DNA of 64,000 nt, taken from Siphonodentalium dalli. Lineage: Eukaryota > Mollusca > Scaphopoda > Gadilida > Siphonodentaliidae. Shown here piece by piece: positions 47,401 through 59,400 of this stretch. The stretch is taken from contig CP136065.1 of the NCBI GenBank assembly GCA_032622095.1, positions 148,679,577 to 148,743,576 on the forward strand, given 5' to 3'. Both the position numbers and the translations under genes were made by a program. Below the pieces are notes generated by a model. The model saw nothing but the letters and a program-made list of their open reading frames with translations. It had not been told where the DNA came from and did no database searches. Within the stretch, counting starts at the first letter, position 1. Every line of letters begins with the position of its first letter.

Positions 47401-50400
47401 TATTGATATAGGCTGCATGCACAAACATCTATTCAGACATTAGAAATATTAATAACAAAACTGGATGGTTAATGTAGTCTGTCCAGTCACTCCAGTGTAT
47501 ACATGAGCAATGTATCATGCATCGATGTACAATTATATTTTGACCAAAACAAAACAAACAATCGGTCGAATAAATCATTATGTCGTTCTTCCACATATTC
47601 TGGAGACTGTCTCACTGGTATATAGTCTACAGCAGTTTGAAATTGTCATGAATGAAAGAGATCATGTTGCATTTTGCAGGTGCCAGCGATGACCTCTTAC
47701 GGTTTAATATTAATCCCGTTGTGCTGAATAACTGTTCAACCGGAACACTCCCCGGACTGGCACATAGGTATACTCTGGCCATTCGCCCAAGCAAAGGAAG
47801 TCGTTTTTCATAGCGACACCAGAATTCAAGGGGGCACATGTTATCCTCCCTGATGCCCAGATATTGTTCTATTTCATCAGCAAAAGGGTCCTTATTCTGC
47901 TGTGAGTTCTTCCCGACGACTTCTTCAAGTAGCGACATTCTCAGACGCTTCACTTCCGTTGGATGGGTAACCGGCACTGATTCTGTTTCGATTGGTTCCG
48001 ATATATTTGACGCCGCGCTAGACATGGATTCGCATTTGTCAGTTGCAGACGAATCTTCGATGAATATCCGCTCAGAAAATCGGGATGTTTTAAGATTTGT
48101 GTATGTTTCATTAAGAATATCCCTACACTCGTGGACAGAAATCATCGCATCACGAATAGATGGGTCAAAACACACTACTCTTTTGACAAATGGCGACAAA
48201 GGCAGTCGCTTGTCTAGGTTTGCGGCAACGGACCTCTTCATAACTTTAATTTCATCAGAATCATTTATGTCTACTTTACATATGCTCTGCACGCGAGCTC
48301 TCATGAGTGGGACCGTGGATAGGCTAGGTGCCACTTCACTAGCTATCAACGTGAATTTCTTGAAAGGTTCAAGGAATGTACGCAACTCGCCGAGTACTTG
48401 GTAGTCTTCGTCGGTGAAACACAGCTCAAATTTGCCAATTTTCTTGAGCATTTGATCAACCTCTCGTTTAAGATCGAGTATACTCTCGATCATACTTAAT
48501 GTGCTGTTCCAGCGTGTGGGTACTTCCTGCTTTAGTGTCGTATGATGATGTTCATGATGTGATGGGGCGCGAACTTCGTCGTCTTTCGATGTGGTTTGTT
48601 TGGGGTTAATGTCGTCTTCTTCGAGGTGGGTAAATTCTAGAGATATGTTTTGGCATAATTCAGCTTCTTTTGCAGACATGGTTTCTTCTGCTATCATGTG
48701 GGACTTGAAATGAAGAGCAGTGACAACTTCCTTGCACTGCTTAAGAAGAGCACTGATTTTGTCAACGCCATTCATTCCATCCACTGTCAGCAGATTGTGG
48801 ATACAATGTGCCACGCAGTTAACTCGTTCGTGGCCAAGGAGACGAGATAGTTTGATCATGTTGGGAGCTGCATCGGTGGTATTGAACATAAGGATGGACG
48901 CAGGTGTTGCAAAGAATTCATGCAAAATACCCCTTACAAAGCGATGGAGGCTTTCACCTGTGTGACTCTCTACTGGCTTAACTCCCAGGGTCACTACTTG
49001 GAACTTCCAATCCCGAATGAAACTCAACCTCACCGCAAAGTATGGCATCGCGCGATATTTATCCGTCCATCCGTCCATCATCAATGTAATACCAGAGACG
49101 GATTTCAGCATTTCCTTGACTCTCTCCTTGATGACGATGTACACATCAACGAGTGCAGTCGTCGCAAGTGCCCTGCTTGTAGGAATGGATATGTCCATGT
49201 TCTTTTCAACAAACGATTTGAACCCCTCCTTTTCAACAATCTCAAACGGCAATAAGTCTCTGCATAGCCATAATATAATGTCTCGATTGACTTCGAATGG
49301 TGATGATGACTTAGTACTTGCTTTCACTTTGGTCATCCAATTCGTGATTTTCATTTCTTGTTCCTTTTTGAATGTCATATTGTGAGCAACAGAACAGTGC
49401 ATGAAAAAGTTCCCGGTTGCAGTCCCCTCGGACAGTTTATAGATTTTTCCGAACGAACCATGATTCATTTTGGTCTGAATGTCAAAACATAACTTGCAGT
49501 AGAAGTTTTTATCAATTCGTTTAGATGTGCCATCTTCGTTTCGTTTGTGCAGTTCACCCATGAATTCCCAGTATTTTGATGTAGTCTTCTTACCTTCGCA
49601 ACTGTGTTGTAACCACACCAGGTTGAGTTTAGAGAGTTCTGAAAATGTTCTGTTTCTGTTTGACACAAATTTGTTGTTTACTGCGGCAGATCTCTTCGGT
49701 CTCAACATATTTATTGTCAATCGATCCGAATCACGAGACTGATTGTAAAAGTGTTGGTGCTAACTGTCGGCGAAACAAATTAGATGAAGAACGTTATTGT
49801 TTAGCTCACGTCAAAGTGTGACGCTACTGACGTTACAAGTGACGTAGAACGGTAGTTTGTATTAACCCTGCTGTGTCAATTCGTCATGACATTGCGAGTA
49901 TACCAATTTTGGCAATTTAGTTCTGTGTGACGTACGGTACAATTGGGCTTGACATATAAGCCCTTGTACGCGGCTCAGCCATTTTACAATTCCGGCGGCG
50001 GAGATTTTTTCATGTAGCTGGCGCTAGAGTTAATATGGCTGGCGGCGGCTTGTGACCAATATGGCTAGCGGCGGCGGCGTGCGGCGGCGGCTTCGGGCTC
50101 TAATATCCTATATCTTTATAAACCATAGTTCTATATTCCCGGTATGAGAACATTCAGATATTTTAACCTGAAACATTGCATAAATCCTAACATCTAGTGG
50201 TCTAACTCCATACAAATGCACACGGCTACGGGCAAGAGACCACGACACACCGAGCTGACCATCGTTTTCGGCCGGTGTGAGAAAATTTTGAAATTTGAAC
50301 AAGAAAATCGCAAATCCTAGCATCCAGACTGGCCTCAACTAAAGCTTTCCTATAGTGTTGGAAATTTCAAACCTCATACTCCCCCTCAGGTTGGAAAATT

Positions 50401-53400
50401 ATCCAACTGATGACCACAAGTTTGACCAAATGTAGTAAAATATTGTTAAACTTATTAGCATTTTTGTATTGGCCACAGGGGAGAGACAATGAGACACCGG
50501 GCCGACCATGGTTCAGCCCGGTGTACGAAAATTTTGTAATCTGAACAAGAAAATCGCAAAATCCTACCAACTAGACTAGCGTCAAGCATTTTTAGAGTTG
50601 GAAATTTCAAACCTGACACCCCACTTAGGTTGGAAAATTTACAACTGATGACAATTCCAATGCCAATGTTGACCAAATGTATGAGAATATTGTTTTCTTA
50701 AAATTACTTGCAGTTTTTGACTGGCCACGGGGGAGGGACCAGGACACAAGATGTCCAAGTGTTGGAAATTTCCAACCTGTCACCCCCCTGAGGTTGAAAA
50801 ATTTCCAACTGATGACCATTTCAGTCCAAAATTTTTACAAAAAATAGGAAATTATGCAAATATTGGTCCAAAAACAATTAATTCCCCCCAATAAATTGTT
50901 TGAAAATCAAACTACAAGAACATTTCAACCTATTGTTGGTGTGAAATTTCCAACTAATGTTTTGGCAGGTATGAAATTTCCAACTGTTGAAAATTTTGAC
51001 CAAAGTTGGGGGGGGGGGGGGGTGAGATGGGGGGGGGGGTGAGACACCCCCTGTCGCCACGTCTCTGTTCGAATATGCCCAAGAAGCTATTCTACCCACT
51101 CATTCATACAGATAACTAGCACAAAATATTACTTTGCGCCATCAAAACCTGATTCCAAGATGTTTTGCTTGAACCCGAATACCAGTTAATTCAGGGGTAT
51201 GAATCCCGCGTACGGCTTCAAAACACCCTGAATCCCGCGTACCGAAAGGAGGGGGTGATACCCTCATTATTATCAGGGACATGGCTAGAGGGGGAAGTGT
51301 TCACCTTGGAATTTCCAACTTCATCCCCTACACCCAAGCCTGAGTTTAGTGTGCCTTCATTTGCAGAATGAGGTCCCCGGAGTGGGAATTTAATGAAGCT
51401 ATCCTGCATAGCGGGCTAAATTCACCCTCTGGGGACCTCATTCTGCATGGCCTCATCTGCTATGGGAGCCATAGACTCAGATTGAAGTTCTCAAAAGGTG
51501 ATGTACACACATTGGGAAACTCGATTATGCAATGTGTTGTCTGCCAATTTGGGGATATAGAGAAACTAAACTAAAAAAGAAATAGAATCTTTGTGAAGAA
51601 GTTTCTATAGAAATTTGACAATAAAGAAACTTTCCAGAGAAGATGAGCCTGAGCCGAATGAGGTCCCCAGAGGGTGGATTTAGTGATACTAGCCCACTAT
51701 GCAGGATAAAGTCACTAAATTCACCCTCTGAGAATTCTGAAAATGTCAGGCACACTAAACTCAGGACTTCCCTATACCCATTCCTTGAACTTTCCAACTG
51801 GTACCTGAAACTTTCCAGCTTTTAGATATTCCCACATAACAACCCCCCCCCCCCCCCCCCCCCTACAGTTTGAAGTTCAAACTGATTGTCATTTCAGTCA
51901 AAATATTTGACTGAAAGTCAGGCCGTACAGTCGTCTTATTGTCATGAAATTTGTAATGGATGTTAATATTGACATGCAGATGGGAACGAGTAATTTTGGG
52001 TCATTTGGCCAAAAAACATGGCCGCCGGCAGCCATCTTAGATTTGACTCTTTGCATGACTAAATCCTTTGACACGGGCTACAGGTCGTACCTTTGGTCAG
52101 ATCATCATAAAATTTGATCATGGATGTTAACAATGACATGTAGATGGGAACGAGTCTTTTTTTGGGTCATTCGGGCAAAAAACATGGCCGCCAGCAGCCA
52201 TCTTGGATTTTACTCTTTGTATGACTCATCCTTTAGCACGGGCTACAGGTCGTACCTTTTAGTCTGATCATCATGAAATTTGTAATGGCTGTTGAAATTA
52301 GAATGTAGAAGGGAACGAGTCATTTTGGGATCATTCGGACCAAAAAACATGGCCACCAGCAGCCATATTTGATTTCAAAATTTAATCCATTAGAACAGGC
52401 CACAGGTCGTACTGTTCGTCTGATCATCATTAAATTTGTCATGGATGTTAATATTGACATGTAGATGGGAACGAGTAATTTTGGGGTCATTCGGCCAAAA
52501 AACATGGCCGCCAGCAGCCATCTTGGATTTTACTCTTTGTATGACTAAATTCTTTAGCACAGGCTACAGGTCGTACCTTTAGTCTGATCATCATAAAATT
52601 TGTCATGGATGTTAACAATGACATGTAGATGGGAACGAGTCATTTTGGGGTCATTCGGCCGAAAAACATGGATTTTACTCTTTGTATGACTAAATCATTT
52701 AGCACGGGCTACAGGTCGTACTTTTAGTCTGATTCATCATAAAATTTGTCATGAATGTTAATAATGACATGTCGATGGGAACGAGTCATTTTGGGGTCAT
52801 TCGGCCAAAAAACATGGCCACCAGAAGCCATCTTGGATTTTACTCTTTGTATGACTAAATCATTTAGCACGGGCTACAGGTCGTACCTTTAGTCTGATCA
52901 TCATAAAAAATTTTATGGCTGTTGAAATTGTAATGTAGATGGGAACGAGTCATTTTGGGGTCATTCGGATGAAAAACATGGCAGCCAGTGGCCATCTTTG
53001 ATTTCAAAATTCAATCCATTAGCACGGGTTACAGGTTGTACTGTTCGTCTGATCATCATGAAATTAGTCATGGATGTTAATATTGAGATGTAGATGGGAT
53101 CGATTAATTTTGGGGTCATTCGGCCAAAAAACATGGCCGCCAGCAGCCATCTTGGATTTTACTCTTTGTATGACTAAATCCTTTAGCACGGACTACAGGT
53201 CGTATCTTGAGTCTGATCATCATGAAAATTTTTATAGTGGTGGAAATTGTAATGTAGATGGGAACGAGTCATTTTGGGGTCATTCGGATGAAAAACATGG
53301 CCGCCAGTGGCCATCTTTGATTTCAAAATTCAATCCATTAGCACGGGTTACAGGTCGTACTGTTCGTCTGATCATCATGAAATTAGTCATGGATGTTAAT

Positions 53401-56400
53401 ATTGAGATGTAGATGGGAACGATTAATTTTGGGGTCATTCGGCCAAAAAACATGGCCGCAGCAGCCATCTTGGATTTTACTCTTTGTATGACTAAATCCT
53501 TTAGAACGGGCTACAGGTCGTACCTTTAGTCTGATCATCATAAAATTTGTCATGTGGATGTTAACAATGACATGTAGATGGGAACGAGTCATTTTGGGGT
53601 AATTCGGCCGAAAAACATGGCCGCCAGCGGCCATCTTTGATTTCAAAATTCAATCCATTAGCACAGGCTACAGGTCGTACCTTTTGTCTGATCATCATAA
53701 AATTTGTCATGGATGTTAACAATGACATGTAGATGGGAACGAGTCATTTTGGGGTCATTCGGCCGAAAAACATGGCCGCCAGCGGCCATCTTTGATTTCA
53801 AAATTCAATCCATTAGCACAGGCTACAGGTCGTACCTTTAGTCTGATCATCATAAAATTTGTCATGGATGTTAACAATGACATATAGATGGGAACGAGTC
53901 ATTTTGGGGTCATTTGTCCAAAAAACATGGCCGCCAGCAGCCATCTTAGATTTTACTCTTTGTATGACTAAATTCTTTAGCATGGGCTACAGGTCGTACC
54001 TTTAGTCTGATCGTCATAAAATTTGTTATGGATGTTAATGATGACATGTAGATGGGATACAATAATTTTGGGGTCATTCGGCCGAAGACATGGCCGTCAG
54101 CAGCCATCTTGGATTTTACTTTTCTCTTCATGTCTATAAACTAGTATTAGACATTCAACTTTCCTAATCGCTCCATTGACTGTAATACATTAAATTATTC
54201 CCTTTCCAAGTTGAGCTACAGTGTCATTGACACTTTCATTATATTAAATTTTTATAGTTATATTTGACAGTATCAATCCCCTCATACCCAGATTTTTTGT
54301 GTGTGGAAAATATGGTATCACGCATGTTCAGCCACATTGACATGTATAATAATAATGCAGCAAACGAACTGGCTCCAGATAAAATTAATGAAATTATTTT
54401 ATTGTATAATGACACAAGTATGCCTCCATAAGTGACATTAATGGGGTGACATGATTGCTCATAGCCACTTTTAAACTGCTGCCTCTTTTAGTCTTTTTGA
54501 AGAAAAAAACCCAGTAATATCTGTATTCAACTGTTATAGTTTAATATAGCTAAAGTAGTTTAATTCAGGACGTGGTAGACATGTAATAATAGTCATAAAT
54601 CGTGAGTGACCGAAATGCTGAAGTAACTATAGTGAAATTGAGACATGCACGTATGGCCATAAAACTGTTTACAACATTCCTTGCTCTATTCTGATTTTAA
54701 ATGAAAATATGAGAGATTGTTAATTGACACAGATACCTCTCTTATTATGTGTCACTATCTATTTTAGCATCTTCTATTGTGCAATTATTAATATAAATAT
54801 ATGGCCTGTCTGTGGTGTCATTCATGAGAAGTTGAGACATATTTGATAAGATAAAAAAGGAAGTGATTGAAGATGAGGCCTAATGAGCAGAATGAGGTCC
54901 CCAGAGAGTGAATTTAGTGATGCTACAGCTGGCTATGCAAGATAGTCACTAAATTCACCCTCTGGAGACCTCATTCTGAAAATGTAAGGCTCACTATATA
55001 AACCCTATACCCATTCCTTGAATTTTCCAAATGGTACCGGAAACTCTCCAGTTTTTGGATATTTCCCACCTAACATTCCCCCTACAGTTTGAAGTTTCAA
55101 ACTGATATTCAAACTGATTGTCATTTCAGTCAAAATATTTGACCTCAAGTCCAGGAAATATTTCAAAATTTGGTGAAAAAAAACAACAAATTTCACATTA
55201 AATGCTGGTTAGGATATCAAATTATCAAAACAAATTTAACCTGCTTTTTGAAAAAAAAACAATAATATCTGTATTCAACCGTTATATTTTAATATAGCTA
55301 AAGTAATTTAATTCAGGACGTGGTAGACATGTAATAATAGTCATAAATCGTGAGTGACCGAAATGCTGAAGTATTAAACTATAGTGAAATTTAGACATGC
55401 ACGAATGGCCATAAAACTGTTTACAACATTCCTTACTCTATTCTGATTTTAAATGAAAATATGAGAGATTGTTAATTGACACAGATACCTCTTTTGTTAT
55501 GTGTCACTATCTATTTTGGCATCTTTTATTGTGCAATTATTAATATAAATCTATGTCCTGTCTGTGGCGTCATTCGTGACAAGTTGAGACATATCTGATC
55601 AAATTAAAAAGGAAGTGATTGAACCAGGAAAATAGCAATTCATAGATGGTGACACTTTATGTCTGCATGAGTGATTGTATAAAAACAGATTATCAGCTTT
55701 ATCAGCATTCTTTTTACATGATCTCGCATATTGAGAGTACAATGAGACAAGGGGTCCTAAGGATACACCAAGTAGTATTGTGTGGGTGGGCATTGGCAGG
55801 GGAAAAGTGTTATATAAATAAATTATTACTTAAAAATGGTTTCAGATAAAATATTGTGAAAGACTGAACACTTTAAAGGGACTCTTTTGGCCTTTGAAGC
55901 TGATTGAAGTGGGTTTATGCGAAATAACATTTGTAAACCAACTATCATCAACAAGTACACTAAAAATAGATTGACGTTGTTCTTATTTTCATCGTTAGTA
56001 AATCTCTATTAATGAGATTTCGCATGTCAAAACCATTAATTGTTATGTAAATATTACTGTTACAGTGGAATTGCAAATAAAAGTCCAATTAGTCCAATAA
56101 GATACCAAAGTTTAACCATTCCATGACTGGAGCTTCCTGAAATTTTGAGAAAACCCTGTGCCAATGCATTCTCTTTTATATGCGAGTCTCCCATAGGGAG
56201 CCTTGCATATATAAGAGAATACATTGGCCTAACAATATTTACCTTGACACCGTGTAAGCCAGTGAATTCTCTTATATAAGAAAATGCACTGGCACAGGAT
56301 CGTTAATACTGCACATGTGCAGCTCACGTCATGAAAGGTCGTCAAAACACGCCGGTGAACATTGGAAAAGGTCAAGGTTTTTTTAGAATAGAAACTTCAG

Positions 56401-59400
56401 ACATATGCAGAGCATAGCAAGATATAGACAAATATTATACCCAATCTTCAATTTTGTCTGTTTTATTCGCAGAAAAGGGTTTTTGTTGTCTTGAAATTGT
56501 GTTTTATAAAAATAATGATATTGTTGTAATTGTGGCCCGGAAGAGATAGACCATCTTTAAGAATTATGTGTGAGAATCCATTCAGTAATAAAAGGTTTAC
56601 ATTTATACTGCTGACTGATGTCATGACTGGATTGTTGACGTTGCGGCCATTTTCCAGTGAAAAAATGTAACAGGAATATTTCAAAAACCCTAAAACAGAC
56701 TTCATGCAATGGCTATCAAAACATACAAGTAACAATCCCGGAACATCATACACTATCAAAGTTTGTGATGTTCTGATTCCAAGGCACTATTAAATTTGTT
56801 ATTCCTGTTATGAATGATTGCCGTATGCTGGTGCGCTGAAGTAGGTTCTTATTAAAGTCTTAAGACATATAACACACAGGCAAGAGGTTAAAACTCAACA
56901 CTATATCCTCTATGATGAATGATATTGTGTGCAGCTTGGTGCAACAGGATAGGTGATCTGGTCACATATGACATTTTTAATGTATACTGTCTGCATTTAA
57001 TGTTTGTGGAGTTACTCAATTTATCCTTGTTTTATACTAAATGCTCATGGACAAGTAGCTAGTTTCCTTAGGATATGAACATTTCCCTCAATGAATATGA
57101 ATCACTCTGTACTTGTATTATCTGGATTTGTTTGGTCTGTCATCTGCTTTTATTACCTGAACACCCCTCAAAATGTTGTAAGGATTTATGAGGCTCATTG
57201 TACTCACTTATAAAGCTTAGTGTTGGAAATATTATTGCGAAATTCTTTAATTACCTGACAACAATACAAGTTTCATACCTCAGTAAATGTGCTGTCTTTG
57301 TACTTTCCCGATATATGTCTGTGATATGATAAATTTGGCAGTATCACTGACACATTAACTCATGTCATGGCATAGGCAACCTTGTGGTCGATTATCATTG
57401 TTGTAGCTGTTTCTTGAATGTATTGAATGACATTGGATTCATTTCCATGACTGTCAGAATTACTACATAGTGGTAGATCATTATGTTGTGGAGCTTGGTA
57501 TTTATTGCAATTTATGAACCTGACCCCGGTGGAGATAAATGCTAAGATTATTCATGAAAAATTAAATTTGCTTTTTAGTTTCCATTTCCTGTTCTTGATT
57601 GTCATTTTATAGCCAATTGCTGAACAGATGGTACAACTAATTTCTTATAAAATGTTATGGTTATTTCATTGAAGCGAAGAAGTTTAATAACGTAGTAAAC
57701 AAGAAGATTATACATAGCTAATACTTGCTAGGATGGCACAAATATTTGGTTTCTAGTTTTAGGCTTATTTTATGTTTTCACACTGATATATAAGCACTTG
57801 AGAAGTATATGTCTGCTTTAACCATTTTAACCATAAATGGATTCTCTCAGGGAGAAACGGTTTGGAGTTGTACCTCTAACTGACTGAACCACTGAGGCCT
57901 CAATGAATATAAGAACACAGTCTTCTTCATTGTGATGTTTTTATAGACTTTTATTTTTTTGCACATTGACCCTGCCATTTAGAGCGTTGGGCTCTTTTAA
58001 CTCTTTAATTACTAAGTACTCATTGACAAGTACAGTAATGCCCAAAGTATATGAACCCTAAACCACATCAGAATTATGGGAAATTTTTCAGGATTTAGTC
58101 GGAAATATGGCTTGTTGCCATTCATCGGAAAGCTCTCACCGAGAGCTTTCCAATGAATGGCAGAAAGCCATATTTCCGACTAAATCCTGAAAAATTTCCA
58201 ATAATTCTGCTGTGGTTTTAGGGGTCGATTATTTAGGACATTACTGTAGATTCCTGACGAAATGTTGATATAATAATTTCAACAAATGGCAACAGGCATT
58301 TGCATTGTCTTTTCATCTGTCTGTCATCAGCTCTATTTTCCTGAACACCCCTCCAAATGAATAATAGATCATTCCAATGTATACTTTCATAACTGTAATG
58401 GGAGAATCTATTTAGTTAAAAATGGTTAAAATAATTGGTTAAGCATGAGTATTCAGTAAATCTTCAGAACTAAGCAGAGTATTTTACATTACTTTACTTT
58501 ATATTACAGGTAATGGTGCAAGATAGGAAGTCTCACTGTTTTCTTCTGGAAAGACTATGTTCCGTGACCTCCATGCAAGCAAATTATCACACAAAGGTAC
58601 GGTTAAATTAATATGCTATGATCACTTTGTATTCATATTACATGATAATACATTATGAGAAGAGTTCCAGTAACTTGAAGGTGAGTAATAGAACCTCAGT
58701 CCAATATAGTCTGTGAACTTCTAAAAAGTCATACTACATATCCTCCAAAATATTCCAGTTGACACAAAAAAGTATCTCTGGAAATATCATTGGGTAGCTA
58801 CCAATAAATTTGCGTGATTGTCCTTTATTTCGCAGTTGTTATCAAAGATAAACTGTCAATTTATATCTTTCCTGGTTGATGAGAAGTATAAATTACTAAT
58901 CCTTGTTGTTTTGATGACATCTGCGGGTTCAATGAATCTTTTTCACTCATGATAAGGAGGAAACGCCTCTTCAAAACAATCCAAATCCAATCAGAATTAT
59001 TTCTACCAGGAACGGTTTCGAAACTAAGACATTAATCATTTTATTATCATTGACTATTTATAATTATTTAACAGGAAACCCTGTTACGACACTTTAGAAC
59101 ATGATTTAGAAAATGACATTTAAACTTGCAAGCGAACACATAGTTTATAAATATGCCAAAAAGTGCTTTTGTACCAATCTCCAGATATGACATTTTAGAA
59201 AACCACTGACGATATGTTGGAAAATAGTGGCAGCAATAAAATTTTGTGGTGAGGCAAGTTTGAAGATGGAAGTGAGAATAAGCTAACAATGCCAACTTCT
59301 GGCATACCGTTTGAACTGATCTGGTGTGTATAGATACTAGTGGTGTGATGTACGAAGCATGTATATTATATGCATGTGTATCCAGGGGATATACACAAGG

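Larger units (their letters stand above)
46087..50099 (-). mobile_element. hAT-superfamily transposon, 4 kb, flanked by a 12-13-bp direct repeat
   Basis: The inverted ends GACCCCGAAGCC (46087) and its near complement GGCTTCGGG(C)TC at 50088-50100 are flanked by the direct repeat CTAATATCCTATA (46074-46086 and 50100-50112). Subterminal GCGGCT/AGCCGC motifs are dense at both ends (46120-46215 and 49970-50098), the usual form of hAT transposase binding regions. It encodes one apparently intact transposase on the minus strand and hosts a younger TTAA MITE (46959-47337). hAT elements normally make 8-bp duplications, so the repeat length is odd. Confidence 0.8.

Noticed and set aside
47838-49385. 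Long + strand ORFs (up to 188 codons)
   Set aside because: They are antisense to the intact hAT transposase and show no domain of their own.
51925-54122. Possible CRISPR-like or gene-array reading of the 155/164-bp units
   Set aside because: The whole unit is repeated without unique spacers of constant size, and this is animal DNA, so it is a satellite array.
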